From Vibrio hepatarius (lineage in GTDB: Bacteria > Pseudomonadota > Gammaproteobacteria > Enterobacterales > Vibrionaceae), in assembly GCF_001274785.1 (NCBI RefSeq), contig NZ_LHPI01000012.1:124001-188000 (forward strand): a stretch of DNA of 64,000 bases. Direction: 5' to 3'. The translations under genes and the position numbers were made by a program. Positions 56,944 to 64,000 of this stretch are shown piece after piece (position 1 is the stretch's first letter; each line of letters starts with the position of its first letter). The notes beneath the pieces are model-generated. The model was not told the origin of the DNA, ran no database searches, and saw only the letters and a program-made list of their open reading frames with translations.

Positions 56944-57071
56944 TTGCAATATCTCACAATTAGAGGAGTAAAAGAACAATCCAAAGTCTCATCGTTTCGC
57001 ATAATGAGGGCAGCGAGTTTTTGTTCACAAGCTACATTTGGATTAGATATTGCGGAGGGATTATACGGTTA

Positions 57072-57087
57072 ACGCAATCGCTTGACT
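57072..57087. promoter_or_regulatory. Weak PurR-like site upstream of guaB
   Basis: ACGCAATCGCTTGACT keeps the ACGCAA half and the central CG of a PurR box, with four changes overall. It lies between guaB and xseA starts. Confidence 0.3.
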
Positions 57088-57158
57088 ACAAATTTTTTAA
57101 TTTTTTTCTTGCATTTACCCCCTTGCTATGTATTATATTGCCGCTAATTTCCATACCT

Positions 57159-58508
57159 ATGTCCGCGAGATTAGCTGTGCCATCTCAGACCAACCAAAAC
57201 ATCTTCACTGTTTCACGTCTCAACGCAGAAGTCCGTCTGTTACTCGAAAATGAAATGGGTATTGTTTGGTTGATTGGCGAAATCTCCAACTTCTCAGCTC
57301 CGGTATCAGGACACTGGTACTTCACGCTTAAAGATTCCCGCGCTCAAGTAAAATGTGCCATGTTCCGTGGCAATAACCGTCGTGTGACTTTCAAACCGAC
57401 AAACGGCAATCAAGTTATCGTTAAAGCTCGTCTCTCTTTGTATGAGCCACGCGGTGATTACCAATTGATCATCGAAAGCATGCAACCTGAAGGCGATGGC
57501 CGTCTACAGCAAGAGTTTGAAGAACTTAAAATGAAGCTGGCAGCGGAAGGACTGTTTGCCCAAACCAATAAGCAAACCCTACCCGAGCACCCTAAATGTG
57601 TCGGTGTGATCACTTCAAAAACAGGCGCTGCGCTGCACGATATTTTGGATGTACTTAAGCGTCGAGACCCATCGCTTCCAGTTGTCATCTATCCAACGAC
57701 AGTTCAAGGGGATGCGGCGGCCATTGAAATCGCTCAAGCCATTGGGCGTGCAAACAGCCGTAACGAATGTGATGTGCTTATTGTTGGCCGTGGCGGAGGC
57801 TCATTAGAAGACCTTTGGTGCTTTAACAATGAGATCGTCGCACGAACAATTGCAGCCAGTCAGATACCCATTATCAGTGCGGTAGGACATGAAATCGACG
57901 TCACTATCGCCGATTTTGTTGCTGATATGCGCGCGCCAACACCGTCGGCAGCCGCAGAATTAGTCAGCAGAGACAACAGCCATAAAGAGCAGGCGTTTGT
58001 CGCACGTCAGCAAAAGCTGATGAGTGCCATGCGCTATTACCTCAGCCAACAAAGCAAGCTATCTACCTCGCTAACTCACCGTTTGGAAAGGCAGCACCCA
58101 AGCCATCAACTGCAACGTCAAAGCCAACAACTTGATGAGTTACAACTGCGTTTACAACGTTCGATGGATCATTTTATTGCTTCGCGTTTACAGAAAGTCG
58201 AGCGTCAGCAATATAAACTCCAATTGCACTCGCCAGTAAAACGACTCAACCAACAAAAGTCGTCTTTACAGTATTTGGAACAAAAGCTGCTTGATGCAAT
58301 GGATAGAAAGCTGCTCAATACCAGACACCAACTCGCGTTGGCTGCAGAAAAGCTTGATACCGTCAGTCCGCTAGCCACCCTAAAACGCGGTTACTCAATT
58401 ACACAAAACGAATCAGGTAAAGTGATTACCAAAGCGAGTGATACCAAAACGGGTGACACTTTGGTCACCCGCTTGTCTGAAGGCGAAATACGCTCAACCG
58501 TCGTTTAG
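57159..58508 (+). CDS. xseA: Exodeoxyribonuclease VII large subunit
   Basis: 449 residues from [45 protein letters not shown]. The N-terminal OB-fold (about 25-120) precedes the catalytic domain with [21 protein letters not shown] and [29 protein letters not shown], then a long coiled coil (about 280-420). With XseB it degrades single-stranded DNA. Divergent from guaB, as in E. coli. Confidence 0.96.
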   Translation: MSARLAVPSQTNQNIFTVSRLNAEVRLLLENEMGIVWLIGEISNFSAPVSGHWYFTLKDSRAQVKCAMFRGNNRRVTFKPTNGNQVIVKARLSLYEPRGDYQLIIESMQPEGDGRLQQEFEELKMKLAAEGLFAQTNKQTLPEHPKCVGVITSKTGAALHDILDVLKRRDPSLPVVIYPTTVQGDAAAIEIAQAIGRANSRNECDVLIVGRGGGSLEDLWCFNNEIVARTIAASQIPIISAVGHEIDVTIADFVADMRAPTPSAAAELVSRDNSHKEQAFVARQQKLMSAMRYYLSQQSKLSTSLTHRLERQHPSHQLQRQSQQLDELQLRLQRSMDHFIASRLQKVERQQYKLQLHSPVKRLNQQKSSLQYLEQKLLDAMDRKLLNTRHQLALAAEKLDTVSPLATLKRGYSITQNESGKVITKASDTKTGDTLVTRLSEGEIRSTVV

Positions 58509-58732
58509 TCTGCGAGTTTGTGAAACTCAAAACGGACTCGAGACTTAGATTTGAGTTCGTTACAGCTATTACAAAAGTAGTTTGCCGCACCACACGCTTG
58601 TAATTTCTCTAACTCTGCATCGCAATCTGGGCAAAAACCGACCTTTTTAAAGTCTCCCGCGCATTGATGACAATGGTATTGACCAGACCACTCAAGCTCT
58701 ACCTGACAATCAGGGCATTTGTTTTCGTTCAT
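58505..58732 (-). CDS. YfgJ-like zinc-ribbon protein
   Basis: 75 residues with four CxxC pairs (CPDC, CHQC, CPDC, and CNSC) fitting one or two zinc ribbons; the pattern [15 protein letters not shown] matches E. coli YfgJ. Function unknown. It overlaps the xseA stop by four bases and is convergent with it, the same place as in E. coli. Confidence 0.88.
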   Translation of the reverse strand: MNENKCPDCQVELEWSGQYHCHQCAGDFKKVGFCPDCDAELEKLQACGAANYFCNSCNELKSKSRVRFEFHKLAD

Positions 58733-59116
58733 TGTTCTACTCGAAACTGATTAAATTAGCTTTAACTAAAGTAAAGTCTATCCAATATCCGCACTATGAC
58801 TTCTGTCATAGTTTTTGCTGTCAGCAATTCATTCACGGTAACCAACAGGTATGATAATCATGATCAAAGCAAGATCATCGGTAATTTCCCCCTTGATCAG
58901 CGATCTGCACCTAAAAGAACATTTATATAACCACACACCGAAAGCATAAGTTACATATCCTGTCTTTGAATTTTAAACGACACAAAAAACCAATACAGAA
59001 AGAAAAATTAAATTTTACGATATTTAATAAAAAGATCATCTCAAAATGCGTTCGAGTTACAACTGCATGTAATTCGAATTTTCACTCGCTGTCGTTCCAA
59101 TTGTAGCCCTTATGAC
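58733..59116. other. 384-base spacer before the two-component genes
   Basis: AT-rich, lying behind the response-regulator gene and ahead of the YfgJ-like gene. GATCA-containing repeats near 58860-58905 (CATGATCAAAGCAAGATCATC) are weakly inverted. No clear RNA or terminator. Confidence 0.45.
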
Positions 59117-59791
59117 TCAAGAGGTTTCAATGTGTGGACGACGATATATACGTGTCGGTCTTCCGACTTTCCCATGCTCTAAGAAGGCGATCAACTCTCC
59201 GTCCTCTACCGCTTTATCCAAATAACGACGAGCGGTACTTTTGCTGATACCAAAGCTCTTGGCAATCGAACTTACGGTCATTTCAACATTAGCATGGTGG
59301 AACTGGTCGACAATTTGCTTCAACGTGTAAGCGTCTGTAGTGGTCGATTTTTGCTGCGCTCTTTGGTTATGGAATAAAGTATCGACAGCACCTTGGGCGA
59401 GTTTACAGCCTTGAGTCAATGTTTGTTGCATCAGGCAGTACTTATCTAAGCTTTCGGCGAGTCGGCTGTAGTCCAGCGGTTTTACCAGATAATCCAGTGC
59501 GCCGTATCTAAGCGCATTTTGTACTGTCGTCACATCATTGGCTGCCGTGACCAGAATACATTGAGGCTTCTTCGGGCTGCTCAAAAGCTCCAACAAAAAC
59601 TCAACCCCGAGTCCATCCGGCAAATAGTTATCGACCACCAGCAAGTCGACATGGGTAATCGCGAGTAACTCACGCGCGTTTGCCAAGTTCGCCGCGATAC
59701 CTAATACCTGAAAGCGCGTATCTTTCTCGATAAAGTGCGCATGAAGCGCGGCAATATCCCGATCGTCTTCAATAATTAATACCTTAAACAT
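59117..59791 (-). CDS. Response regulator, DcuR/CitB family
   Basis: 224 residues. The receiver domain (1-120; VLIIEDDRDIAALHAHF, phosphoacceptor Asp in LLVVDNYLPDG near 55, Lys in YLVKPLDY near 103) precedes a C-terminal helix-turn-helix (about 170-205; SIAKSFGISKSTARRYLDKAV) typical of DcuR/DpiA. The ATG at 59791 has GGAAGGCG upstream and overlaps the kinase gene by eight bases. It probably controls the divergent DASS transporter. Confidence 0.93.
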   Translation of the reverse strand: MFKVLIIEDDRDIAALHAHFIEKDTRFQVLGIAANLANARELLAITHVDLLVVDNYLPDGLGVEFLLELLSSPKKPQCILVTAANDVTTVQNALRYGALDYLVKPLDYSRLAESLDKYCLMQQTLTQGCKLAQGAVDTLFHNQRAQQKSTTTDAYTLKQIVDQFHHANVEMTVSSIAKSFGISKSTARRYLDKAVEDGELIAFLEHGKVGRPTRIYRRPHIETS

Positions 59792-61373
59792 CGCCTTCCT
59801 TAGTGAAATATACTGTAAATGATGTTTCTTCTTGGTCACTGTCTAATTCGATATGCCCACCGACAGATTCCACAATCGACTGAACCAAATGCATACCAAT
59901 GCCGTGATCATGGAAATCGGCTTTGGTGGTGTAACCCAGTTGGCACAATACTTCCAAACTGACATTGATGGCTGGACCGTTATTGGCAACCGATAACACG
60001 CGCTCAGTGGTGGTGTCGTACATCGCAATACGGATCAGACCATGCTGCGTTTTCTCCAAGGCCTCAATGCTGTTACTGATCAAGTTGCCAAACAGCGAAC
60101 TCAGCAGTTCTTCATCCATTTTACTCGGTAGCGCACTCCAGCCGTGTAATTCAGCGAGATCAACGTCAATCCCCCTCTCCGCCGCTTTGCCGACATTGGC
60201 GAGGATTAACCCGGAAATGAGTGGCAAAGATTGCAGCTGCTTAACGCTGTCCATATTCGCTTGGTTGGTTTTCGCTTGTGATAACACCAGACTCAACGCT
60301 TGTTCAACGTGGCCCAATTGCAGCAAACCCGCGAGTGAAGAGAGCTTATTCTGGTACTCATGCCGAGTCACGCGCACCGATTCGAGATACTGACTGACTT
60401 GGCTAATCTTATTGGAGAGCAGTTGCAGTTCCTGCTGGGTACGCAGGCTGAATACCGCTCCGGCTTGTTGGCTATCCTGATTGCGCAGTGTCACTCGGGT
60501 TACAACGAGGCTGCGTCCGTTCACTCTGACCAAGCGGTCAATGTAATCTTCACCATGCAGAGAAAATGCCCCTTCGTCATGAATATAGTTCACAAGGGGT
60601 TCAGGTAGCTCCAAAGCTTGTTTAACACCGAGCAACCATTTTGCCGAATCATTAATTAAGTAGAGTTGTTGGTCGCTGTTGACCGCCATTAGCCCCTCGT
60701 GCGCCGCTTGAAGTACGCCTTGATTGGTTTTGAGCGCTTGATTGAGCTGCCACGGCTCCAAGTGTTGCATCTTATCTCGTACGTATTCGGAGAATCGCCA
60801 GGCAACCAAGCCGGAAATCGCCATACTCAACGCAGCAAATATCAGTAATGGCGAGAGCGTTTCGTGGTTCACAACGGCGATCGACTGCTTGAGATAACCG
60901 ACTTTGATCATGCCGATAATCTCTCCAGACGAGCCAAACAATGGTGAGATATAGCGCACCGATGGTCCCAATGAACCAATACCGTGAGATAAATACGCTT
61001 CGCCAGTTGTCAGTGCTCTCTCAATATCGCCGCCAACCACAGGCAAACCGATACGTCCCTCAACTGGGTGCGCTAAGCGAATACCGTTGTTGTCACTGAC
61101 AGTAATAAAATCCGCGTCTGTTTCTTGTTGCAGAACACGCACAATACGACTGACATCATCACTGCTTTTCCTTTCTACCGCGTCAAGCAACGAAGAGAGT
61201 TTCGCTAACTGTTGAGATTGAACTTGCGCGCGTAACGCGACTTGTTCAGATAACACCTGATTCAATCTTTGTGTGCTGACTATCCACCAACCGATGGAAC
61301 TCAGCATCAATGCGCCACACAACAGCAGCGTTAGGTGCATGGTAAAAGAATGGGGGAATATTCGTGGCGCCAT
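59784..61373 (-). CDS. Sensor histidine kinase, DcuS/CitA family
   Basis: 529 residues from MAPRIFPHSFTMHLTLLL. Two membrane helices (about 13-32 and 165-185) bracket a periplasmic PAS-like sensor domain (about 35-160; GIRLAHPVEGRIGLPVVGGDIERALTTGEAYLS), which fits CitA/DcuS. A cytoplasmic PAS domain, then the kinase core: His in TRHEYQNKLSSLAGLL near 330, N box NLISNSIEALE near 435 and G box HGIGMHLVQSIVESVGG near 485. Ligands in this family are citrate or C4-dicarboxylates. The frame is open to 61544, but no ribosome site supports the longer form. Confidence 0.92.
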   Translation of the reverse strand: MAPRIFPHSFTMHLTLLLCGALMLSSIGWWIVSTQRLNQVLSEQVALRAQVQSQQLAKLSSLLDAVERKSSDDVSRIVRVLQQETDADFITVSDNNGIRLAHPVEGRIGLPVVGGDIERALTTGEAYLSHGIGSLGPSVRYISPLFGSSGEIIGMIKVGYLKQSIAVVNHETLSPLLIFAALSMAISGLVAWRFSEYVRDKMQHLEPWQLNQALKTNQGVLQAAHEGLMAVNSDQQLYLINDSAKWLLGVKQALELPEPLVNYIHDEGAFSLHGEDYIDRLVRVNGRSLVVTRVTLRNQDSQQAGAVFSLRTQQELQLLSNKISQVSQYLESVRVTRHEYQNKLSSLAGLLQLGHVEQALSLVLSQAKTNQANMDSVKQLQSLPLISGLILANVGKAAERGIDVDLAELHGWSALPSKMDEELLSSLFGNLISNSIEALEKTQHGLIRIAMYDTTTERVLSVANNGPAINVSLEVLCQLGYTTKADFHDHGIGMHLVQSIVESVGGHIELDSDQEETSFTVYFTKEGDV

Positions 61374-61644
61374 AGCTTTGTCTGTCGAAAACCGTGAGTA
61401 GCTAGAATACGTTGTTCTTTGGTGTAATTCAGCCCAGCTTGCCGCGAAATTGAAAAAGATCCCGCCTTTGACGTTTATGATTTTAATTATTTTAATGCGC
61501 CTAATCGCAGACCTATTACATGCGATATTTGCACTGCTTTTCAATGTTATTCACTCACTTGAGCAATGCTGAGCGTTTTTGATTTAACACAGGTTTCAAT
61601 AAGATTTCACTGGTTAAGTTGGCAAAAAATCCACGGAGGTTTCT

Positions 61645-63051
61645 ATGCTAACTTCAACCAACATACGATTACTTTCACTAGTCGTTATCGGGGTGATCCT
61701 TTGGTTCAGCCCAATCCCAGAAGGACTATCAGAACAAGCTTGGCACATGATGACAATCTTTGTCGTTACGGTGCTAAGTTTGATCATCGCCCCACTACCA
61801 CTTGGCGCGATGGCTTTGATGGGACTGACCGCCGCCACCTTACTCGATGTACTACCGATTAAAACGGCATTGACTGGTTTTGCCCATCCAACTATCTGGA
61901 TGATTGCCGCCGCGTTCTTTATTTCACGCGGTTTTATTAGCACCGGCTTTGGTCGTCGCGTCGGTTACTGGTTTATTTCTAAACTCGGTAACAGCTCATT
62001 AGGTTTGGCTTACGGCCTAGTGTTAACGGATTTACTTTTTGCCCCAGCGACACCGAGCACAACAGCGCGCTGTGGCGGGATCATTTCTCCTCTTTTCCGT
62101 TCTGTCGCCAACGCTTACGACTCCGATCCGGAGAAAGGTACCGAAAATAAAATTGGTGCGTTCTTGGTTCAGTGTATCTTCCAGTGTAATGCGATCACCT
62201 GTGCAATGTTCTTGACCTCGATGGCGGGTAACCCATTGGCGGCCAACTTCGCTAAAGAGCAAGGCGTTGAGATCACTTGGGGCGCTTGGGCATTAGCGGC
62301 GATTGTACCTGGGGTGGTATGTCTATTCTTGATCCCTCTCGTAATGTATCTCGTCTTCCCGCCAGAACTGAAAAAGACTCCTGAGATGCGTTTAATCGCG
62401 CGCCAGAAACTGTCAGAAATGGGCGCAATGACCCGTGATGAATGGATGGTGTGTATTACTTTCATCGGCATGGTCAGTTTATGGGTGCTGGGTCCAACAC
62501 TAGGGATTCACTCAACCGTTACCGCGCTATTGGGCTTAGTATTCCTGCTTATCACCCGTACCATCACTTGGGATGCGGTGTTACAAGAAAAAGAAGCGTG
62601 GCACACCATTACTTGGTTTGCGGTGTTAGTGATGATGGCGGCGCAACTGAACAAACTGGGCTTCATTGGCTGGTTTGGCGATATGATCGGCAGCTCGCTT
62701 TCAGGCTACGGCTGGTTAACGACCTTGGCAATCCTGCTACTCGTTTACTACTACAGCCACTACATGATGGCGAGCGCGATGGCACACATCAGCGCAATGT
62801 ACTCCGCCTTCTTAGCTATTGCCATCGCAGCGGGCGCGCCTCCGATGCTGGCAGCTATTGTGCTTGGTATCTTTAGTAACTTATACATGTCGACTACGCA
62901 CTACTCGTCAGGCCCTGCTCCGATTCTGTTTGGCGCTGGTTTCCACACCTTGCAGAACTGGTGGAAGATTGGTTTCGTCTTCTCACTGATCGTTATTCCG
63001 GTATTTTTCTTTATCGGTGGCGCTTGGTGGAAGATGCTGGGAATGTGGTAA
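61645..63051 (+). CDS. DASS-family (SLC13) anion/dicarboxylate transporter
   Basis: 468 residues, about 12 helices. DASS motifs include SNT-like TPSTTARCGGIISPLF near 130 and SSGPAPILFGAG near 425, plus YYYSHYMMASAMAHISAMYSAF near 370. It exchanges or imports citrate, tartrate or C4-dicarboxylates (CitT/TtdT-like). A strong GGAGG precedes the ATG. Divergence from the DcuSR/CitAB-like pair across 100-250 bases suggests it is their target. Confidence 0.93.
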   Translation: MLTSTNIRLLSLVVIGVILWFSPIPEGLSEQAWHMMTIFVVTVLSLIIAPLPLGAMALMGLTAATLLDVLPIKTALTGFAHPTIWMIAAAFFISRGFISTGFGRRVGYWFISKLGNSSLGLAYGLVLTDLLFAPATPSTTARCGGIISPLFRSVANAYDSDPEKGTENKIGAFLVQCIFQCNAITCAMFLTSMAGNPLAANFAKEQGVEITWGAWALAAIVPGVVCLFLIPLVMYLVFPPELKKTPEMRLIARQKLSEMGAMTRDEWMVCITFIGMVSLWVLGPTLGIHSTVTALLGLVFLLITRTITWDAVLQEKEAWHTITWFAVLVMMAAQLNKLGFIGWFGDMIGSSLSGYGWLTTLAILLLVYYYSHYMMASAMAHISAMYSAFLAIAIAAGAPPMLAAIVLGIFSNLYMSTTHYSSGPAPILFGAGFHTLQNWWKIGFVFSLIVIPVFFFIGGAWWKMLGMW

Positions 63052-63060
63052 TCCAGTGAC

Positions 63061-63089
63061 AAAAAAGCCCGCTAAGTGCGGGCTTTTTT
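63061..63089. terminator. Bidirectional terminator after the DASS gene
   Basis: AAAAAAGCCCGC and GCGGGCTTTTTT form a 12-bp stem with A and T runs. Confidence 0.95.
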
Positions 63090-63136
63090 ATTTGTCGTCA
63101 AGTTACTTCATCGTGACTCTTACTTCGCTGAGACTG

Positions 63137-64000
63137 TTACTTCTCCGTCACTAGGGTCAGCATTTCAATATTCTGCTCATCGATAGCTTTTAGTTGAACC
63201 TGAATTTGCGCATACTCTTCTAAACTTGACGCATGGGTGCCACCGCAAGGGATCACCGCAGGCTCACCCTCTCCCAAATCACACTGCCAGTAACGTGAAT
63301 CCGTTAACGCTTCCCCGTGGCATTCGATATGAATTGCCGCGCCCAAAGCTAACCAAGCCGCGACTTGTTGGTTCACCTTTAGTTCGACATCAGCGAGGTT
63401 TTGTAGCAAGTCAGCGCTATTAAGACCACGTTTGCGCAGCGTTTTGCCCAGTCGGTAACAATCAAGGCACTGATCTGGCGTCACAAAGCTAGTCACTTGC
63501 GCGTAGCTGTTGAAGTCGTAGTGGCCATGAGGGTCTTTACGGTCTGCGTCTTTTCGCCAATAGCCGTTTTGATTGAGTACTTTATTCAGCGCGAGGTAAG
63601 CAATATGTCCAGCACTGTGACCCCGGCTGAGTGACTGTTGATACGCTTTGTCCACTTCCAACGTCACCTCTTGCCCAACCGATAGGCTTAGTGAGTTCTC
63701 AGCTAAGCAGTGAACGACAACAAATACCCAACCTGGTTGATCACGCTTTACTGGGATCTCTTGTCCAACGTATAACTCACCACTGGCAAGTTCAACGGCC
63801 CCGACTTGACAATCGATAACCACTTCACCATTCAACCAACCTTTATCCGCAGGATGGTCTGGCCAAATGTGGCTAACGGGATGAAACGGGGTTTGGTCAA
63901 TAACGACATAGACACACTGCTTAGCTTGGCTAACGTGCTGAACTTGCGCGTCCAACGTCCACGTGCTGTGGCAAAACTGAGTAATGGTTGGGGTAACTTT
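63137..64000 (-). CDS. Alanyl-tRNA editing protein (AlaX-like), 5' end beyond the window
   Basis: At least 287 residues visible. An AlaX-type editing fold: SRGHSAGHIAYLALNKVLNQ (HxxxH zinc motif) near residue 130 and CGGTHASSLEEYAQI near 265, the second metal motif. It hydrolyses Ser- or Gly-tRNA-Ala in trans. The frame remains open to the right edge (reads KVTPTITQFCHSTWTL at the N-terminus), so the true start is most likely just outside. A TTG at 63955 is not a convincing start. Confidence 0.9.
   Translation of the reverse strand, partial: KVTPTITQFCHSTWTLDAQVQHVSQAKQCVYVVIDQTPFHPVSHIWPDHPADKGWLNGEVVIDCQVGAVELASGELYVGQEIPVKRDQPGWVFVVVHCLAENSLSLSVGQEVTLEVDKAYQQSLSRGHSAGHIAYLALNKVLNQNGYWRKDADRKDPHGHYDFNSYAQVTSFVTPDQCLDCYRLGKTLRKRGLNSADLLQNLADVELKVNQQVAAWLALGAAIHIECHGEALTDSRYWQCDLGEGEPAVIPCGGTHASSLEEYAQIQVQLKAIDEQNIEMLTLVTEK

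Noticed and set aside
59784..61544. 586-residue version of the sensor kinase
   Set aside because: The first 57 residues are lysine/isoleucine-rich, without ribosome site, and overlap the promoter region shared with the DASS gene.

Overview
The window is chromosomal DNA of a marine gammaproteobacterium, most probably a Vibrio of the parahaemolyticus/alginolyticus/harveyi group. This rests on the tmRNA tag ANDENYALAA, the Vibrio-like Hsp70 block (grpE facing nadK, dnaK-dnaJ), a type IV minor-pilin cluster, a GH19 chitinase and several Na+-coupled transporters. No database search was possible, so species-level placement is inference.

Layout. 1-2.3 kb: 3' tail of a plus-strand gene (probably mltF), then tadA and an AbgT-type transporter. 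2.6-5.9 kb: minor pilins (pilV, pilX-like, pilW-like, fimT-like), with a pilE-like pilin transcribed divergently. 6-11.8 kb: dnaJ, dnaK, a dicarboxylate symporter and grpE, with sigma-32-type promoters before dnaK and grpE. 11.9-17.1 kb: nadK, recN (two LexA boxes), bamE, rnfH-ratA, smpB and ssrA. 17.13-22.86 kb: a 5.7-kb AT-rich integrative element in the 3' end of ssrA. 22.97-27.2 kb: rpiR, dcuC, pepT and pepE. 27.8-40 kb: sua5, a beta-propeller diguanylate cyclase, a beta-CASP RNase-like protein, a divergent MBL-protein/LysR pair, a GNAT-nitrilase fusion, metY and two small uncharacterised proteins. 40-47.2 kb: a LysR gene, dadA, an alanine/glycine symporter, a HAD phosphatase, a BASS transporter and a SatP-like acetate channel. 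47.6-53.7 kb: a GGDEF-EAL sensor, a chitinase and an NhaC antiporter. 53.8-58.7 kb: guaA, guaB, xseA and a yfgJ-like gene. 59.1-63.1 kb: a DcuSR/CitAB-like two-component system divergent from a DASS transporter. An alanyl-tRNA editing gene runs off the right edge.

The most interesting region is the ssrA element. It is bounded by a perfect 25-bp direct repeat and carries a P4-type tyrosine integrase with matching arm-like repeats at both ends. It also holds an overlapping EAL/AraC gene pair, and a rolling-circle (HUH) Rep-like gene overlapping an AlpA-like gene. The AlpA-like gene diverges from a basic orphan gene across a promoter region with three copies of one 13-bp palindrome. No capsid, conjugation or plasmid-partition genes are visible. 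It looks like a compact integrative element that may excise and replicate by rolling circle, or a phage satellite, carrying a regulatory EAL/AraC cargo.

The rest is mostly ordinary core genome. Smaller points of interest are an MBL-fold protein that has lost its HxHxDH motif, a small protein resembling a nuclease fold without catalytic residues, three tandem heat-shock promoters before dnaK, and two hairpins between dnaK and dnaJ.
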